Shown piece by piece: positions 47,609-60,179 of a stretch of DNA of 64,000 nt. Each line of letters begins with the position of its first letter. Position 1 is the stretch's first letter. The notes under the pieces are model-generated. The model saw only the letters and a list, made by a program, of their open reading frames with translations, was not told the DNA's origin and ran no database searches. The position numbers were made by a program, and so were the translations under genes. The stretch is from Aureobasidium sp. EXF-3400 (Eukaryota; Ascomycota; Dothideomycetes; Dothideales; Saccotheciaceae), in contig SWBL01000292.1 of the NCBI GenBank assembly GCA_024195585.1, positions 1 to 64,000 on the forward strand. The letters are read 5' to 3'.

Positions 47609-48213
47609 GATTGGCAATGGATGTTGAAGTCGAGGTGTTAGTTTAGAACTAGGACATTACACTCAGCTGTCATTCTTGAGCTCGAAGATATGGAACTTTG
47701 TTCCATCATTTACTCACACAATTAGTACTTTTCAGGTGGCTTACGGTGTCAACACGAGAGTCCACTTGATGAGAGATAGGACGAGCTTTGTAGCTTCTTC
47801 ATTACGAGGCTCAAACCACATCGGTATCTGTCGGCGTTCGCGAAGCATTCTGCTAAACGCACTTCTCACCGTATCGGCTTTCCACATTAGTCTATAACAG
47901 CGATTCGATCAACGGAGTCAAATATATATATATATTAAAAGTCCATTCTCCGCTTTATGCTCACTGGTATAGACTGATAGTCTCAGCAAGTAAAAATGCC
48001 GCGGATGTATCTAGAAGGATGAATGGAACCTCGGCATGTAAGAGCTCTCTCCGCATTGTCTCCGCACTGTACCGAGACAAGGCGGGTCCGCCTGCGACCG
48101 CTACCAAGATGGTCAAAAGGTGGAGCTCGCTGCTACAAATAAGCCAGCTATTCAAGTAGGAAGACCATCACACAAAACCATAGCAAAGAAAACATACGAC
48201 AGACACAATAATC
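47609..48213. promoter_or_regulatory. Divergent promoter, lactonase-like gene / thiolase
   Basis: 605 bp containing a (TA)7 run at about 47922-47935, otherwise unremarkable. The right end (48140-48213) is A-rich. Presumed to carry both promoters. Confidence 0.5.
47922..47935. repeat. (TA)7 dinucleotide run
   Basis: Perfect TA repeat in the promoter region between the lactonase-like gene and the thiolase gene. Confidence 0.85.
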
Positions 48214-49590
48214 ATGGGCAAGAAAGCAAAAGCACCATGTTACGTCCTCGGTGTTGGCATGACCAAGTTCATCAAGCCCAGAGGCAAAGTCGACTACACA
48301 GAACTAGGCTTCGAAGCCGGTGTCAAGGCCATGCTAGATGCTCAGATCAACTATGACGATGTTGAGCAAGGCATAGCCTGCTACTGCTATGGCGACAGTA
48401 CCTGTGGTCAGCGTGTCTTCTATCAGTTCGGCATGACACAAATTCCCATTTATAACGTCAACAACAACTGCAGCACTGGTTCAACAGGACTTAATCTTGG
48501 CCGTACTATGGTTGCAAACGGAGCTGCCGATTGTGTTCTGGTTGTCGGATTCGAGAAAATGTTCCCAGGCTCTCTGCAGAGTTTCTTCCAGGACCGGACC
48601 AACCCCACCGGCACAACCGTGGACATGATGAAGGCGACCAGAGGCATCACCAATGCTCCCGGAGCTGCTCAAATGTTCGGCAACGCTGGAAGGGAGTACA
48701 TGGAGAAGTATGGGGCAAAGAAGGAAGACTTTGCTGAGATTGCAAGGATCAATCACGAACACTCAAAGCGTAATCCCTACTCGCAGTTCCAGGATGAATA
48801 CACACTGCAGCAAGTCATGGACTCCACATCTATTCATGAACCTCTGACAAAACTGCAGTGCTGTCCTACTTCAGATGGCGGTGCCGCTGCAGTCCTGGTG
48901 TCTGAGGATTTCTTGAATGCTAGACCACATCTCAGAGAGCAAGCAATTCTCATCGCTGGTCAGTGTCTTGCCACTGATGCAACCTCCTTGTTCTCACGCA
49001 GCAGCATCGATCTGATGGGCTATGAGATGACAAAGAATGCGGCGAAGACGGCTCTGGCTGAAGCAGGTGTCTCTATCAAGGATATCAAGGTCTGCGAACT
49101 TCATGACTGCTTCTCTGCCAATGAGATGATTGTCATTGATGCGCTCGGCCTGAGCGAGCACGGCAAGGCACATGAAATGGTGCGCAAAGGAGACATTACT
49201 TACGGCGGAAAGATGGTCATCAACCCTTCAGGAGGACTCATTTCCAAAGGCCATCCACTTGGAGCAACAGGCATTGCACAATGTGCGGAGCTTGTGTGGC
49301 ACCTGCGTGGCTGGGCCAACAATCGACTAGTCAAGGGCACGACGGCAGCGCTACAGCACAACCTCGGTCTGGGCGGTGCTGTTGTGGTTACGGTGTACAA
49401 GAGAGCGGATGGCAAGGCGAGTGAGTCTATGGACTCACAGACGGTCGGACAGAAGAACGGACTTGGATACAACCCAGCAGTTGAGGCCAAGGGATTCAGC
49501 AAGAGCCAGGTAAACCGAGTGCGCAGCAAACAGCACAGAAGTGAGTGGGCGCTGGCAGACACTGAGCAGAAGGTAGAGGCGCGATTCTGA
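48214..49590 (+). CDS. SCPx-type thiolase (sterol-carrier-protein-X thiolase family)
   Basis: Intronless, 458 residues. The sequence follows the thiolase part of SCPx: YVLGVGMTKFIKPRG, the nucleophilic cysteine in NNNCSTGSTGL (C86), ELHDCFSANEM, and the C-terminal GHPLGATGIAQC with the catalytic histidine. SCPx thiolases cleave 3-oxoacyl-CoAs, often with branched or sterol side chains, in peroxisomes. The lipid-transfer SCP2 domain is missing; instead there is a ~60-residue polar tail ending EARF, not a PTS1. No clear PTS2 is present at the N-terminus. It could therefore be a stand-alone thiolase acting elsewhere. Family secure, substrate unknown. Confidence 0.92.
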   Translation: MGKKAKAPCYVLGVGMTKFIKPRGKVDYTELGFEAGVKAMLDAQINYDDVEQGIACYCYGDSTCGQRVFYQFGMTQIPIYNVNNNCSTGSTGLNLGRTMVANGAADCVLVVGFEKMFPGSLQSFFQDRTNPTGTTVDMMKATRGITNAPGAAQMFGNAGREYMEKYGAKKEDFAEIARINHEHSKRNPYSQFQDEYTLQQVMDSTSIHEPLTKLQCCPTSDGGAAAVLVSEDFLNARPHLREQAILIAGQCLATDATSLFSRSSIDLMGYEMTKNAAKTALAEAGVSIKDIKVCELHDCFSANEMIVIDALGLSEHGKAHEMVRKGDITYGGKMVINPSGGLISKGHPLGATGIAQCAELVWHLRGWANNRLVKGTTAALQHNLGLGGAVVVTVYKRADGKASESMDSQTVGQKNGLGYNPAVEAKGFSKSQVNRVRSKQHRSEWALADTEQKVEARF

Positions 49591-49683
49591 GGAAAGGTGG
49601 GGCCTGCCCACGGTTTATGTCATATTATGAAGTAGCTCAAACAGAAGGTATCCAACTCCATGGTTTGTAATGCATCGTGTTGC

Positions 49684-49975
49684 TTAGACAGCTTGGGGTT
49701 GGCCGTCAGCCTCGCCCGAGTTGACCTTCTTGCCGGTCTTCTTGATCTTTTCCAGCACAGTGTTGTAGTCGAGGGTAGGTTCGGTGACAACGGAGGCAGT
49801 TTGGCTGTCGAGAGAGACGTCGAAAGACTTGACACCTGCAAAAGACGTCAGTACCGTGGACGGGCAAAAGGGTGAGTAAGCACGAACCGTCAAGCTTCTT
49901 AAGGACACGCTCAACTGCGCCGGAGCAGCCGCCGCAAGTCATGGTGATGTTGAAGTTGTATGTGTGGTCCGACAT
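49684..49975 (-). CDS. ATX1: Copper chaperone Atx1
   Basis: Two exons: 49975-49888 and 49835-49684; 79 residues. A single heavy-metal-associated (HMA) domain: MSDHTYNFNITMTCGGCSGA carries the MTCxxC copper site, followed by VERVLKKLDGVKSFDVSL across the junction and VVTEPTLDYNTVLEKIKKTG. Lysines in the C-terminal part match the face that docks to the Golgi copper ATPase Ccc2. Length and sequence are typical (yeast Atx1 has 73 residues). The intron begins GTTCGT, a less common but acceptable donor. It is divergent from RIM20. Confidence 0.95.
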
Positions 49976-50468
49976 GGTGCTTTGTTAGAGGGAGAGCTGT
50001 TTGGAAGGTTGAGCAGAATAAAGAAGGTGCAGAGGCAGGCGTGGGAAAGGTAAGCAAGAGGAGAGATTACGAGGAAGGAGGGATGGCGTGCTATGCTGTG
50101 TCTCGGACATTTGGATAGGAAGGCGCCAAGAGCTTGATTACAGTACACGTTCCAGACCCATCAGCAGGAGCGACCTTGCACCTGCCCAAGTTGCAGCTGG
50201 GGAGTGCATAGTTACTATTGCGTGGCAGACAGCAGTAGTCGACCCATAAACTGTCGATCCTGTCCCAAGCACCACTTTTGACTCTGGAGTGCCTGATGGC
50301 CTGTAGGCTGACTTTTGGTCAACCCCGCGGACAAGAGAAACAGACGCGCCACACGTCGGGCTGAGCCACAAGTTTCCCGCATGACGGAATACCATCAACA
50401 GCCAAAGACAGTTTTGATCTGTTGCGCTCCGTCAAGCTCCTACATCGTCCTAGGCCGACTCTTCCGCC
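49976..50468. promoter_or_regulatory. Divergent promoter ATX1 / RIM20
   Basis: 493 bp between two divergent starts; both promoters must lie here. No element is distinctive enough to name. Confidence 0.5.
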
Positions 50469-53047
50469 ATGGCCTCGTACGTTCCATCCTACACTTACTT
50501 CATGTCGTCCTTCCCACTGACATGACCAGGAGTAACATCCTTCACCTGCCCTTTCGTCGTACTCACAATGTCTCCATCGCCGAAGCCATCAAGCGCTACA
50601 TCTCGACCAAATATGACCAACACCCGGACATGTTCACCACCGATCTCGAACAAATAGACCACCTTAGACATGCCGCTGTCCACGCCCTGGAGCCTCACAC
50701 TAGCGGCGTTCGCAAGCTTCAGCAATATGCTGCCCAGCTCGTCTGGATGGGCGCCAAATTCCCCGTCGACATCGGTCTAGATTTTATCTGGTACCCTGCC
50801 TTAGGCTACAACACTCAAAGGCCACTATCTCAGGACAACATCCGCTTCGAACTTGCCAACATCCTCTTCAATCTGACCGCCATGTACTCCCAACTCGCCA
50901 TGTCGTCCAACAGAAGCACTAGCGACGGCCTGAAAGCTGCCTGCAACTACTTTTGTCTATCTGCCGGTGTCATCTCTTATCTGAAGACAACTATAGTTCC
51001 AGATATGAGGACCTCTCCACCCGAAGACATGGATACCTCTACACTAGAGAGCTTGGAGTACCTTATGCTGGCCCAGGCTCAAGAGTGTTTCTGGCAAAAG
51101 GCTGTAAAAGATGGTCTAAAAGATGCTAGCATCGCAAAGCTTGCTGCTAAGGTCAGCGACTTCTACAACGATGCCGGTGACTGGGGCATCAAAAGCGACT
51201 CTGTCAGTAGTGAATGGATCCACCACATGAACGCCAAGCACCACCACTTCGCTGCCGCTGCCCAATATCGCGCCGCTTGTGACTGCCTCGAGAAGAGGAA
51301 ATATGGCGAAGAGGTGGCTCGTCTGCGTGACAGTCTAAAGTGTGCCGATGAGGCTTTGCGCGAGACCAAATACGTCAACAAGGCTGTACAGGATGATGCA
51401 AACGGCCTAAGAGCAAGAGTGTCCGAGGACCTCAGAAGAGCTGAGAAAGATAACGATATGATTTATCTTCTGCCAGTACCACCCAAATCTGAGCTCAAGA
51501 TCCTTGATAGGGCAAGCATGGTCACTGCAAGAGTGCCCAAGGAAGTCTCGGAACCATTGACCATGCTAGGAGATCACGGGGAACTCGGCAAACCACTTTT
51601 CTCAAAACTTGTTCCATATTCGGTCCATGTCGCAGCTAGTATCTACGTTGACCGCAGAGATCGTTTGGTCAACAACACCATTGTCCAGGAACTTGAGGAA
51701 CTCACTGTCGGCATACACGAGCTTTTGAAATCACTTGGTCTTCCTGGGTCTTTACAAGCTCTTGAGAAGCCTCTTGGTCTCCCTCCCAGCGTGGCTAGTC
51801 ATGCTGAAGAGGTTCGGCAGATGAACGGTATCTACAGGCTCCACAGTGCCATGGCCGATACAGAGAAGCTGAAAAATAGTGATCGCGCAACATATCAAGA
51901 AGGCGTGGAGATGCTCCGTTCAGAATCTTCCGAAGACGATGCTGCGCGACGAAAATACGGAACTGACAGGTGGGCAAGACCACCATCGAACGAGGCATCC
52001 CGCAAGCTATACGCTCAAGTCACAGAAATTGATGGATATCTCAAACAAGCTGGCAATAGCGACAAGCTGGTTCAGAAGAAGTTAAAAGACAACGAGGCTC
52101 TGATTCGCCTGCTTGCTGGAACAGATCGCGATCTCGAGGATTACGTTCCGAGTAGTCGACGTGCAACCATGACCACCAAAGTCGAGAGGGAAGCAAACAA
52201 TCTTCGCGCTGTGCTTAACGACATTGCCCGTTTCGAAAACCGTCGCAAGCGTAAAATTGAAGATATTCGAGCAAAGGCAAAGGCCGATGATGTTAATGCC
52301 GACCTTCTGCGCGAAGCCGCGCGTCTGGAAAGGGAGTACCCCATGCAAACACTTGAAGCGATTCAGTTCGAAAGCTTCTTCGATCAAAGGTTAGAGAAGT
52401 ACACCGCCGACCGCAACGACATCAACGCCGAAAGAACCGAACAAGAAGACCTACTCGAGAGAGTCCAGCAAGCCAACAGCTCATTCACTGTTGCAAGAAA
52501 AGGAGACACCTCAACAAAAGACCGTGAACAAGCTTTGCAAAATCTGGAAAATGCATATTTGGCGTATAAAGAAATCATCTCAAACCTTGAGACCGGCCGT
52601 AAATTTTACAACGACCTTGCCAGTATTGTTACTCGCTTCCGCGACGATTGCCGGAACTTTGTCTACCAACGACGCGCGGAGGCTTCATCGCTCGAGAATG
52701 ACTTGAGCACTTCTATGGCTCAGATGAGTCTGCAGAATGCCAATCAGACAAACCTGCGACAACAGAAGCAGCAGGAGACATTGATGAACCAACAGCAACC
52801 CCGTACGACTCCACGAACAGGGCCACCATTGGCAGCGCCACTGCCTACCAGAGCCAATGTTGCACCTCCTCCAGTAGCGGCGACCGCGTCGCCCACGCCA
52901 GGTATGTGGACGCCAGAGATGGGTATACGGTTCGGGGGGCCCGGCGCTGCGGCATCATCCGTGGTCAACAACGATGGAGCTCCTCAAAAGCCGACATCGC
53001 GAGACAACAGGTGGGATCCGAGCACGCAGAACATCCAATTCAGGTAG
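50469..53047 (+). CDS. RIM20: pH-response protein PalA/Rim20 (BRO1-domain)
   Basis: Two exons: 50469-50476, only 8 nt, and 50530-53047; 841 residues, matching the usual PalA size. The first exon reads MAS and joins to SNILHLPFRRTHNVS, the conserved PalA start. The BRO1 domain (1 to ~380) includes LVWMGAKFPVDIGLDFIWYP and HHHFAAAAQYRAA. A coiled V-domain (~400-710) follows, then a Gln/Pro-rich tail with WTPEMGIRFGG. PalA binds ESCRT-III Vps32 and the YPXL motifs of PacC/Rim101 and scaffolds PalB cleavage of the regulator at alkaline pH. The open frame continues upstream of the splice site, but without the tiny exon the conserved start would be lost. Confidence 0.94.
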
Positions 53048-55449
53048 GCGCATGTTCTGTTTCGGTTGTTGTCCGGGACAGGTTAAGCGTACGAAGTCAA
53101 CTGCTTCCGGCAGGGGCCGGAGGATGCTCATTAAGGGGGGCGAGTATGTATGTTGTGCATGCGGAGACCTCCGGTGGGCCCTTATGTGTTGAGGCAAGGG
53201 CTTGCGGCTTGTATGCAGCAGCTCAAGCCTCAGCAAATCCTTCAATCGGCCGAGTCATTCTTGTATTGCAGTTCACAAGCACCTGAGAATACTGCTGACC
53301 TGAACTGGAGCACACTTTGATCACAAAACAACCGAAATCTTTATGCCAGATTGAAGTCTCTTGACGGCTTAGTATGAGTCGCTGCTAATCACAATCTGGA
53401 AAGTCGTCGCCTGGGATACTTGTATTGGTTGCGGCATCGAAGGAAAACAACGTGGGACAGCGATTCAACATTGTACACCGCATCAGCGCTCTAGGGTGTC
53501 CCCGGAGCTAGTTACCAGTTACCAGTTACCAGTTTCCAGAAAAGTCGGAGTGACGTTTACCGACGCATTGGATCATGGCTTTCGTCTACTCTTGCCTGTC
53601 GAAACGGCGCCTGCTCCGAATTCCATACATCCGCACCCGTTCAATTGCTCTCAGAATGTTGGCCGATTTCTGAAGAGGTGATTCAAGTCTTTTCGCCACC
53701 TGCTGTTGATATCAAGGTCCACATCCGCGTGCATGTTGAATCAAACTCAGTAATGCGGCTACTAAGTTAGCCACGAGAAATGCAGGTGCTTTTCACGCTA
53801 GAATGAGGTTTTCACTCTGCGCGGCGCAAAGCTTTGAAATGGTCAGCGTCTTGCCAAGAACAAACGTGGAAGAAATTCAGAGAAAGCCCCATCATCCTGA
53901 CTCATGATGAACGCAAGGTACAATGTACACACACGCAGGGCATTGCGGTACATTTGCCATGAGCAGATCGCTATGCCGTGATTGTCGGATAGTCCGTAAG
54001 ATCCAGGGGTTCCTAGACATAGTTGGCAAGCGATTCGTATATCGAACTGCCCATCTCCGGACAATGCTATATCCTTCTCCGCAGCTCCGTATAGGATGAA
54101 GTAAAGAGACATCATAAGGCAACCCCTGTTCTGGATACACAGAAAAGTGAAAATGATACTAGACTGGTGTACGTACGTACTGACAGCTGTTGCTTTTGGA
54201 AACGAGCCCAAGGCTCAAGCCACAGTGGAGGAGGAGGCATGGTCGCCGAGTCGTGGACATTGTGATTTGTGACTGCTTGGGTTAGAACCACAGCTGTTAT
54301 CGAAGCATTTCGCCTGCCGAAACTAGGCTCTCTCTTCTACCGGCCAACGCCCCACAAATCATACATAGACGTCTGTTTGACACGAACTGAACGAGATACG
54401 TGGTTTACTAATCATGTATACGACGACCTGGCGAAGACCCCAGCAGGGCGCAGCCCCTGCACGCGTAGGAAAGAACACCGATGACAGTGACTGGTCACTG
54501 GTCGACAATGTCGCAGCAGAGACAAGACAACGGAGACAAGAACAATCGCCAGACCGAGGCCCTGTCTCCCCCAGGCTCACAATTCAAGCCCGAACTCAAA
54601 CAAGCCTTGAGTGCACGGATCGGTGGCTGAACGGCGAAGGCGCGCCGACACCCGAGCGCAAATCCACCTAAAATTTGCGTCAGTGGACCACAAGTTTCGC
54701 TGTTGCGTCTCCGATGCCTGGGCAATTGGAACGACCTTCGATATCGTACGGAGGCTCAATGCGGACTTAAGATGGAAGAGTCGGCGGATCAGCAGCACGC
54801 CAAGCGGACAATCATTCGTTTCTGGTTCTGTAGCATTTGCAAATCGGCAGCTTCGGCGCCCACCAGCCACTAACACCACACAACCTTACCCTGCGTCCCC
54901 AACTTTTCGCTCGCTATTCGAGTCCAAGGTCGGATTGTGCCAAGCTGAGTCCAACAACTGTGTTTGCGCCCGGACTTTGGTTCTAACTGCTGCTATGTGC
55001 CAAGGGAGAGCGTTACGTGCCCTTGGAGACTTGTCCCATCTTTTGTGTCCATATTTGTCACGGGCGATCGTGCGTTTTGGTAGCATCTCGCGTGAGTGAT
55101 GTGCAATTCTTACTCGGTCGAGGCTATCCGCCCTGATTATCCGTACGCCATGAACTAAATCATGGCCAAGCCTTGACATGGACCTGTCCTTATTCCCACA
55201 ATCTTAGCATCCGTTTGTTCTTATTCAGCATGGTTGAAGGTTGTCCGGAGTCAGTTCTATCTCCATAAACTCACCGTCGCGTCCTCTTTCTGTCAATTTA
55301 CCTTTTCTGATTACTCTACCTTTGTTCTTGTAACTTTCTCGTTTCAAGCTTGCTCATCTTCCTTTCCTCCAGTTCAATTGTTCCTGCTTCTGTAGTTCTA
55401 CGTTTCAAGCCTGTTTCTCTCTTCCACCATTTCATACCATTGACCTGTT
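53048..55449. other. Gene-free stretch of 2.4 kb
   Basis: Contains a GTTACCA triplet repeat near 53511, otherwise no structure I can name. The 162-codon plus-strand frame at 54611-55099 lacks family motifs and has atypical composition. The last ~200 bases before 55450 are pyrimidine-rich (TTTCTCTCTTCCACC) and look like the leader of the next gene. Confidence 0.5.
53511..53537 (+). repeat. Short tandem repeat GTTACCA, about 3.5 copies
   Basis: Three perfect GTTACCA units plus one imperfect (GTTTCCA) copy in an intergenic region. Confidence 0.85.
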
Positions 55450-57838
55450 ATGCCCCCGAGAACAATCCTCCCAAAAGATGAACAAGGTTCAAGCGACGGA
55501 CTAGCCAGCATGGCGCCTCCAAAGCCGGCCAAGCGGAAAGCCGTTTCCTCTGCTTGTATTCCTTGTCGCAAACGCAAGAGCAAGGTCAGTCGCGTCATAC
55601 TATATTGCAGCATCCAAAGCTCTTACTGATTCAATTGTTTTGCAGTGTGATGGAGGTCTTCCCTCCTGTTCCACCTGTATGGCGGTCTACCGAACAGACT
55701 GCAGCTACGACCAAGACACGGACCACCGACGCAAAGGTGCACTTCGAAAAGATATAGCATCACTGCAAAACAAAAATACCGCGCTCGATGTCGTCATCAA
55801 CTCCTTGTGTGCGCTTCCCGAGCACGAGGCCACTGCATTATTCCACAGCCTTCGCCGGGGTGAAAGACTCGACTGCCTAGCCGAAGCCATCAATGCTGGA
55901 GATACCGAGAAGCTGCGAACGTTGGATACCGACCTCTCTGGGCCGAGCGGAACTCCAGGAGCCACATTTCATACGCAAGCTCCTTCAACACGAAACGAAT
56001 CATCACGCAGTCCGACAGATGCAAAGTGGAACGATGTAAGAAGCCAGAGCGCAGCAGCAGAGGGGTCATCATCTTGGTTCCGCATACCTCAAGACGCCGA
56101 ATTCGTGGACCACCTGCTCAACCTTTATTTCTCCTGGAGTCATCCATTCTTTTGCTTCTTCTCTAAGGATCACTTCTTGCGGGATATGGCCCGAGGCTCA
56201 ACCAAGTACTGTAGCGCTATGCTGGTCAACGCGGTGCTCTCAGTTGCTTGCCAATACTCCGATCGACCTGCAGCACGCGAACGAGCAGGAGACTACTTCT
56301 TTAGCGAGGCACAAAGATTTGCTGAAAACATTGGCGCGGCAGAATTGACGTCTGTCCAAGCTTTGGCAGTGATGGCTGTTAGAGAAGGTTCCGCAGGCCG
56401 TGATCACATCAGCTATCGTCTCATCGGAAGATCTGTACGCCTTGCCATGGAAATGGGCCTCCATCTGGCAGAAACTACCGCAGGGGAGCCAAACTTGCGT
56501 TCCACCGAGATGGACATCCGAAAGCTGACTTTCTGGGGTGTCTTCAACTGCGAGATGATCTGCTGTCTAGCGTTGGGCAGAGTATCCTCTATACCCAAAA
56601 ATGCTATTGAGATTGATAAACGTAGGTCACGAACACTTGGTCATCTTGTATCAATGCTAACACATTTGCAGCTATGAATTCAGAAAAGTTGGATGCACTG
56701 TTCTGGCAACCGTACGAGGACGCCAACCTGCCAGTCAGTCCGAGTGCTGTGCAGCCCATGAAATGCCTACTCTTCCACAGCATTCAGAGCAAGCTCGCAG
56801 AGATGATCAACGATATTAACCTCAATCTTTACGCGCCTAGAGAAAGATTCACACCGCGTCGACTGGCGTCAGCATATCATCAATACCAAATGTGGTATAG
56901 TGAGCTGCCCGAGATGTTCCAGCTTCAAAATACAGCAATGCCTCACGTAATTGTGCTTCATATGTATTACCACCAATGCGTGTTGCAGTGAGTATTCTCT
57001 AGGAAAACATCATAGAATTCTGCTGACCACTTTTCAGTCTCTTCCGACCTTTTATGAAGCTCGACCTTTCAGACATTGGACTCTATCCGCGGGAGCTAGC
57101 GACCTATTGCGCTACAGAAATCTCAAAACTCATGAATGCGCTCCGCGGAATGTATGGATTGAGGCGAACGTCTCTGGCCGTTAGCCCTATTCTTCTGTCG
57201 GCCAGCACAGTCCATCTCATGAACCTTCCCTCCCAAGGTGCAGCAGTGCAACTCACCCAAGCGATGCGTAAGTTTACCCCGAGTTTAGTCGCCGATGGAA
57301 TGCTGACCCCACTGCAGAGGACTTGGAAACGATGTCTGTGAACCACCGTTATGCCTCGTGCTGTTTGGAGATAATAAATCGACTGGCGAACCAGTGGGGC
57401 ATCAGGTTGCCTGAGGCCACTGCCAACTTAGCACCCTTCCGATCCCCAGAACCGGATCAAGCTATGCCCAACATGTCCCTGTTCTTCACTCAAGCAACAC
57501 TCAGCAATGAGTCTCTCGAAACCCTCGTCGCCCCTCCCACCCAAAATCTCAGACACGACTCTGGTAGCATGTTCGAACCATCCTTCGCTCCGCACAATAT
57601 GCCAATCCTGCCGACAGGCAGTCAGTCATCCATGGGAGCCACATCACAGCAGCACAGCATGCATTCTACGCCAATGAACACGACTCCGGTCCAGGCACAA
57701 TCGAACATATGGCCATCATTCCCACCTCAACAGATGTCAACACCGATGCAAATACAGTTACCGACGGCAGACTATCCCATGATGGATGTCGATTCTTCGG
57801 CCTCTTTTGGATATCAGAACTATCAGCAACCGCAATGA
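55450..57838 (+). CDS. Zn(II)2Cys6 transcription factor, NIT4/nirA-like
   Basis: Five exons: 55450-55584, 55646-56621, 56672-56987, 57038-57267, 57318-57838; 725 residues. The binuclear zinc cluster spans intron 1: ACIPCRKRKSK then CDGGLPSCSTC..DC, spacing C-x2-C-x6-C-x6-C-x2-C-x7-C. It is followed by DHRRKGALRKDI and a coiled coil as in nitrate regulators NIT4/nirA. The fungal-specific middle homology region runs from about 200 to 450 (FVDHLLNLYFSWSHPFFCFF, SYRLIGRSVRLAMEMGLHL, DIRKLTFWGVFNCEM). The C-terminal ~170 residues are Gln/Met/Pro/Ser-rich, likely an activation domain. All introns are 50-61 nt. DNA target and pathway are inferred only from similarity. Confidence 0.9.
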
Positions 57839-58979
57839 CTACCTTGGGTGTTTGCTCTCTAAAAGCCGAGCGCTATTGAAGGACGACAGAACGAGGATTT
57901 CAGGTGCGGCCTAGATGATGGCCTGTAATGCAGAACGCAGGCTGTTGCGCAATGAAGGAGGCAGAGTGTCTTTTGAGGCTCATTGCAATGGCTTAGGAAA
58001 CGATCAGACGTGACCCATGCTATACCCATTTCTTGTACATACAACAACACTTTAATTATACTACATAGACGACGACCCGTCACGAAACCAAGAAGCATTT
58101 ACTCTCAATCATCTCTTGTTCGATATGGCAGGTTTCTGATGTTCTGTCTAGAAAACACATTCGGTTATTACATCAGCTTCCGAGCCAGATGCTCTGTGAA
58201 ATGATTTCTCATCAAGCAGCAAGAGACATCGCTTAGAGACTTTGTATCCATGGCCTTGCCACATGACTGTCATTGCTGTCACAAGATTCATAGATCAAAG
58301 GATCGACATAGTATGCCGTTCCAGCCATCGTATGGCCATCGTATGCCGTACAAGGCAGGTGTAGGAGCGTCTTGACCGTTCGAACAAGGTTTCAGAGCCA
58401 CAAAGATCGACAAGACAGACATTCGGAAGGTGATCATCCGGGTTTGCCTTACCCGAAGAGCCCTGCCAAGAAAGAAAGATATGGCCAAGAAAACCACTTT
58501 CATGACTCGGCTTCTCGGGTTCGTTCGCTGTGGCAAAGGCCTAGCAAGCAGCGGTGTTTTGCATAAAATCCGACCGAGCTGAAAAGGATCAGCAAGAAGC
58601 TCGGGACTCAATGCCGAGCAATAAGGCTGGGCATTGTTTGATACCGACATGCAAGTGTTTCAGCTGAGAGCAAGAATTGACGAAGAGGACGAGACCGAGA
58701 ATTGCATCTTGAAATGCCGTGAGATTTGCTTATTCTTGCGGCGTTCAAGAAGCTGCTCTGACTCTTGCCAGTCCCACAGAAGAGCTGAGATGGTCTTGGA
58801 AGTAAATGTGTTGGAACGGTTTCCCTGAATCTGGTGGTCATTCGCGGTTAGAGCGGAGCGCGAGTGATGACGACACTGTTGAGCTCTCGTGAGCTTCTGC
58901 GACTCTGCGTCTGACGCGACGAGATCGTCCAAGGTCGACCACTCCATCCATCCGCATACAAACAAAAGACCCATCAGCA
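57839..58979. other. Intergenic region upstream of the steroid-reductase-like gene
   Basis: 1.1 kb with no supported gene; short frames on both strands lack motifs. Confidence 0.5.
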
Positions 58980-59901
58980 ATGGTTCTCGTTCCGGGTCTG
59001 CTTCCGCCTTCGCGCGAGAACTGGGTTATCATCAACAACCTCTGGCAGTTCTTTCCCGTCGTAACCGGTGTCCAATGGCTCATCGACTACTACCCACAAG
59101 GCAAGACGTCGGTTGAGTCGCGCTTCAATCTGCCTGGAAAATGGGCCTGGGCTATCATGGAGGCTCCAGGCTTCATCACCCTGCTCTACAACATGAATGC
59201 GCTGCCTGCTGAGCTCGGTCTGGGCCCTCTGCCTTGGGCGAACTGGACCATGGCTGGCCTCTACGTACGACTCCCCTCCGTATCACCATCTCCGTACCTC
59301 ACAGCTAACATGACCGTTGCAGTCTATCCACTACATCTACCGCGCCATCCTCTCGCCACTCTTCCTCAACCCGAGCATGTCGCCTATCCATCCTCTAGTC
59401 TTCGTCTCAGCTCTAGCCTTCAACCTCGTCAACTCGCTCTGTCTCTCCGGCTGGCTCGCTGGCTACGGCCCCACCACTGTCTACGACTGGGCCGGCCGTC
59501 TCTACTGGATCGAAGCCGGCCTCGTCATTTGGGGCTGGGCTCTCCTCGGCAACATCTTCCACGACGATGACCTCCGCGAGATCCGCCGCTCTGCTCTGCG
59601 TCGCCAGAAAGAACAGGCCAAGAAAGACAACAAGCCCATTGAGGGTGTTGAGAAGCTGTACATGATGCCCAAGAATGGTCTGTTCCACTACGTCTTGTTC
59701 CCTCACTACCTCTGCGAGTGGTTTGAGTGGGCAGGCTTCTGGATGATCGGAGGCTTGGGATGTACACCTGCCAGGGCTTTCCTCTTTAACGAGATTAGCA
59801 CTATGTTGCCTCGTGCGCTGCAAGGAAGACGTTGGTATATTCAGAAGTTTGGCAAGGACAGGGTTGGCAACCGCAAGGCTGTTATTCCTGGCCTGATCTA
59901 A
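58980..59901 (+). CDS. Steroid 5-alpha-reductase-family membrane protein
   Basis: Two exons: 58980-59264 and 59323-59901; 287 residues with about six membrane segments (e.g. WAIMEAPGFITLLYN, HPLVFVSALAFNLVNSLC, YWIEAGLVIWGWALLGN). The C-terminal half is the 3-oxo-5-alpha-steroid 4-dehydrogenase domain: NIFHDDDLREIRRSA, GLFHYVLFPHYLCEWFEW, then GCTPARAFLFNEISTMLPRA and RWYIQKFG. Family members use NADPH to reduce C=C bonds in steroids, polyprenols (Dfg10) or very-long-chain enoyl-CoAs (Tsc13). Length and termini fit SRD5A1-like proteins better than Tsc13. It probably sits in the ER membrane. The substrate is not determinable here. Confidence 0.9.
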
Positions 59902-60179
59902 TCTGTTGATATGTTAGCATGACTGATGGTGTGACTCGGAGTCTTGACGATTCACGGTTAGGTCTGTTTGGGGAGTCTGGTAATCAAGCACATAATACGA
60001 AGTATAGCGCTGCGAATAGTACTAATAATCATTCATGCTCTACTACCTGCCTGTCGAGCACAAAATCCTGGAACGTTGCGCAATCAAACATTTGATACCA
60101 TGGGCATGGCTTCCAGACTTGCGGTGTGCTTCATGTGCTAGATTCATAATTCAACCTGCTCGAGAGTACTTCAACAATT

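Noticed and set aside
54611..55099. 162-codon plus-strand frame
   Set aside because: No motif, atypical composition rich in Arg and Cys, and no splice or promoter support.
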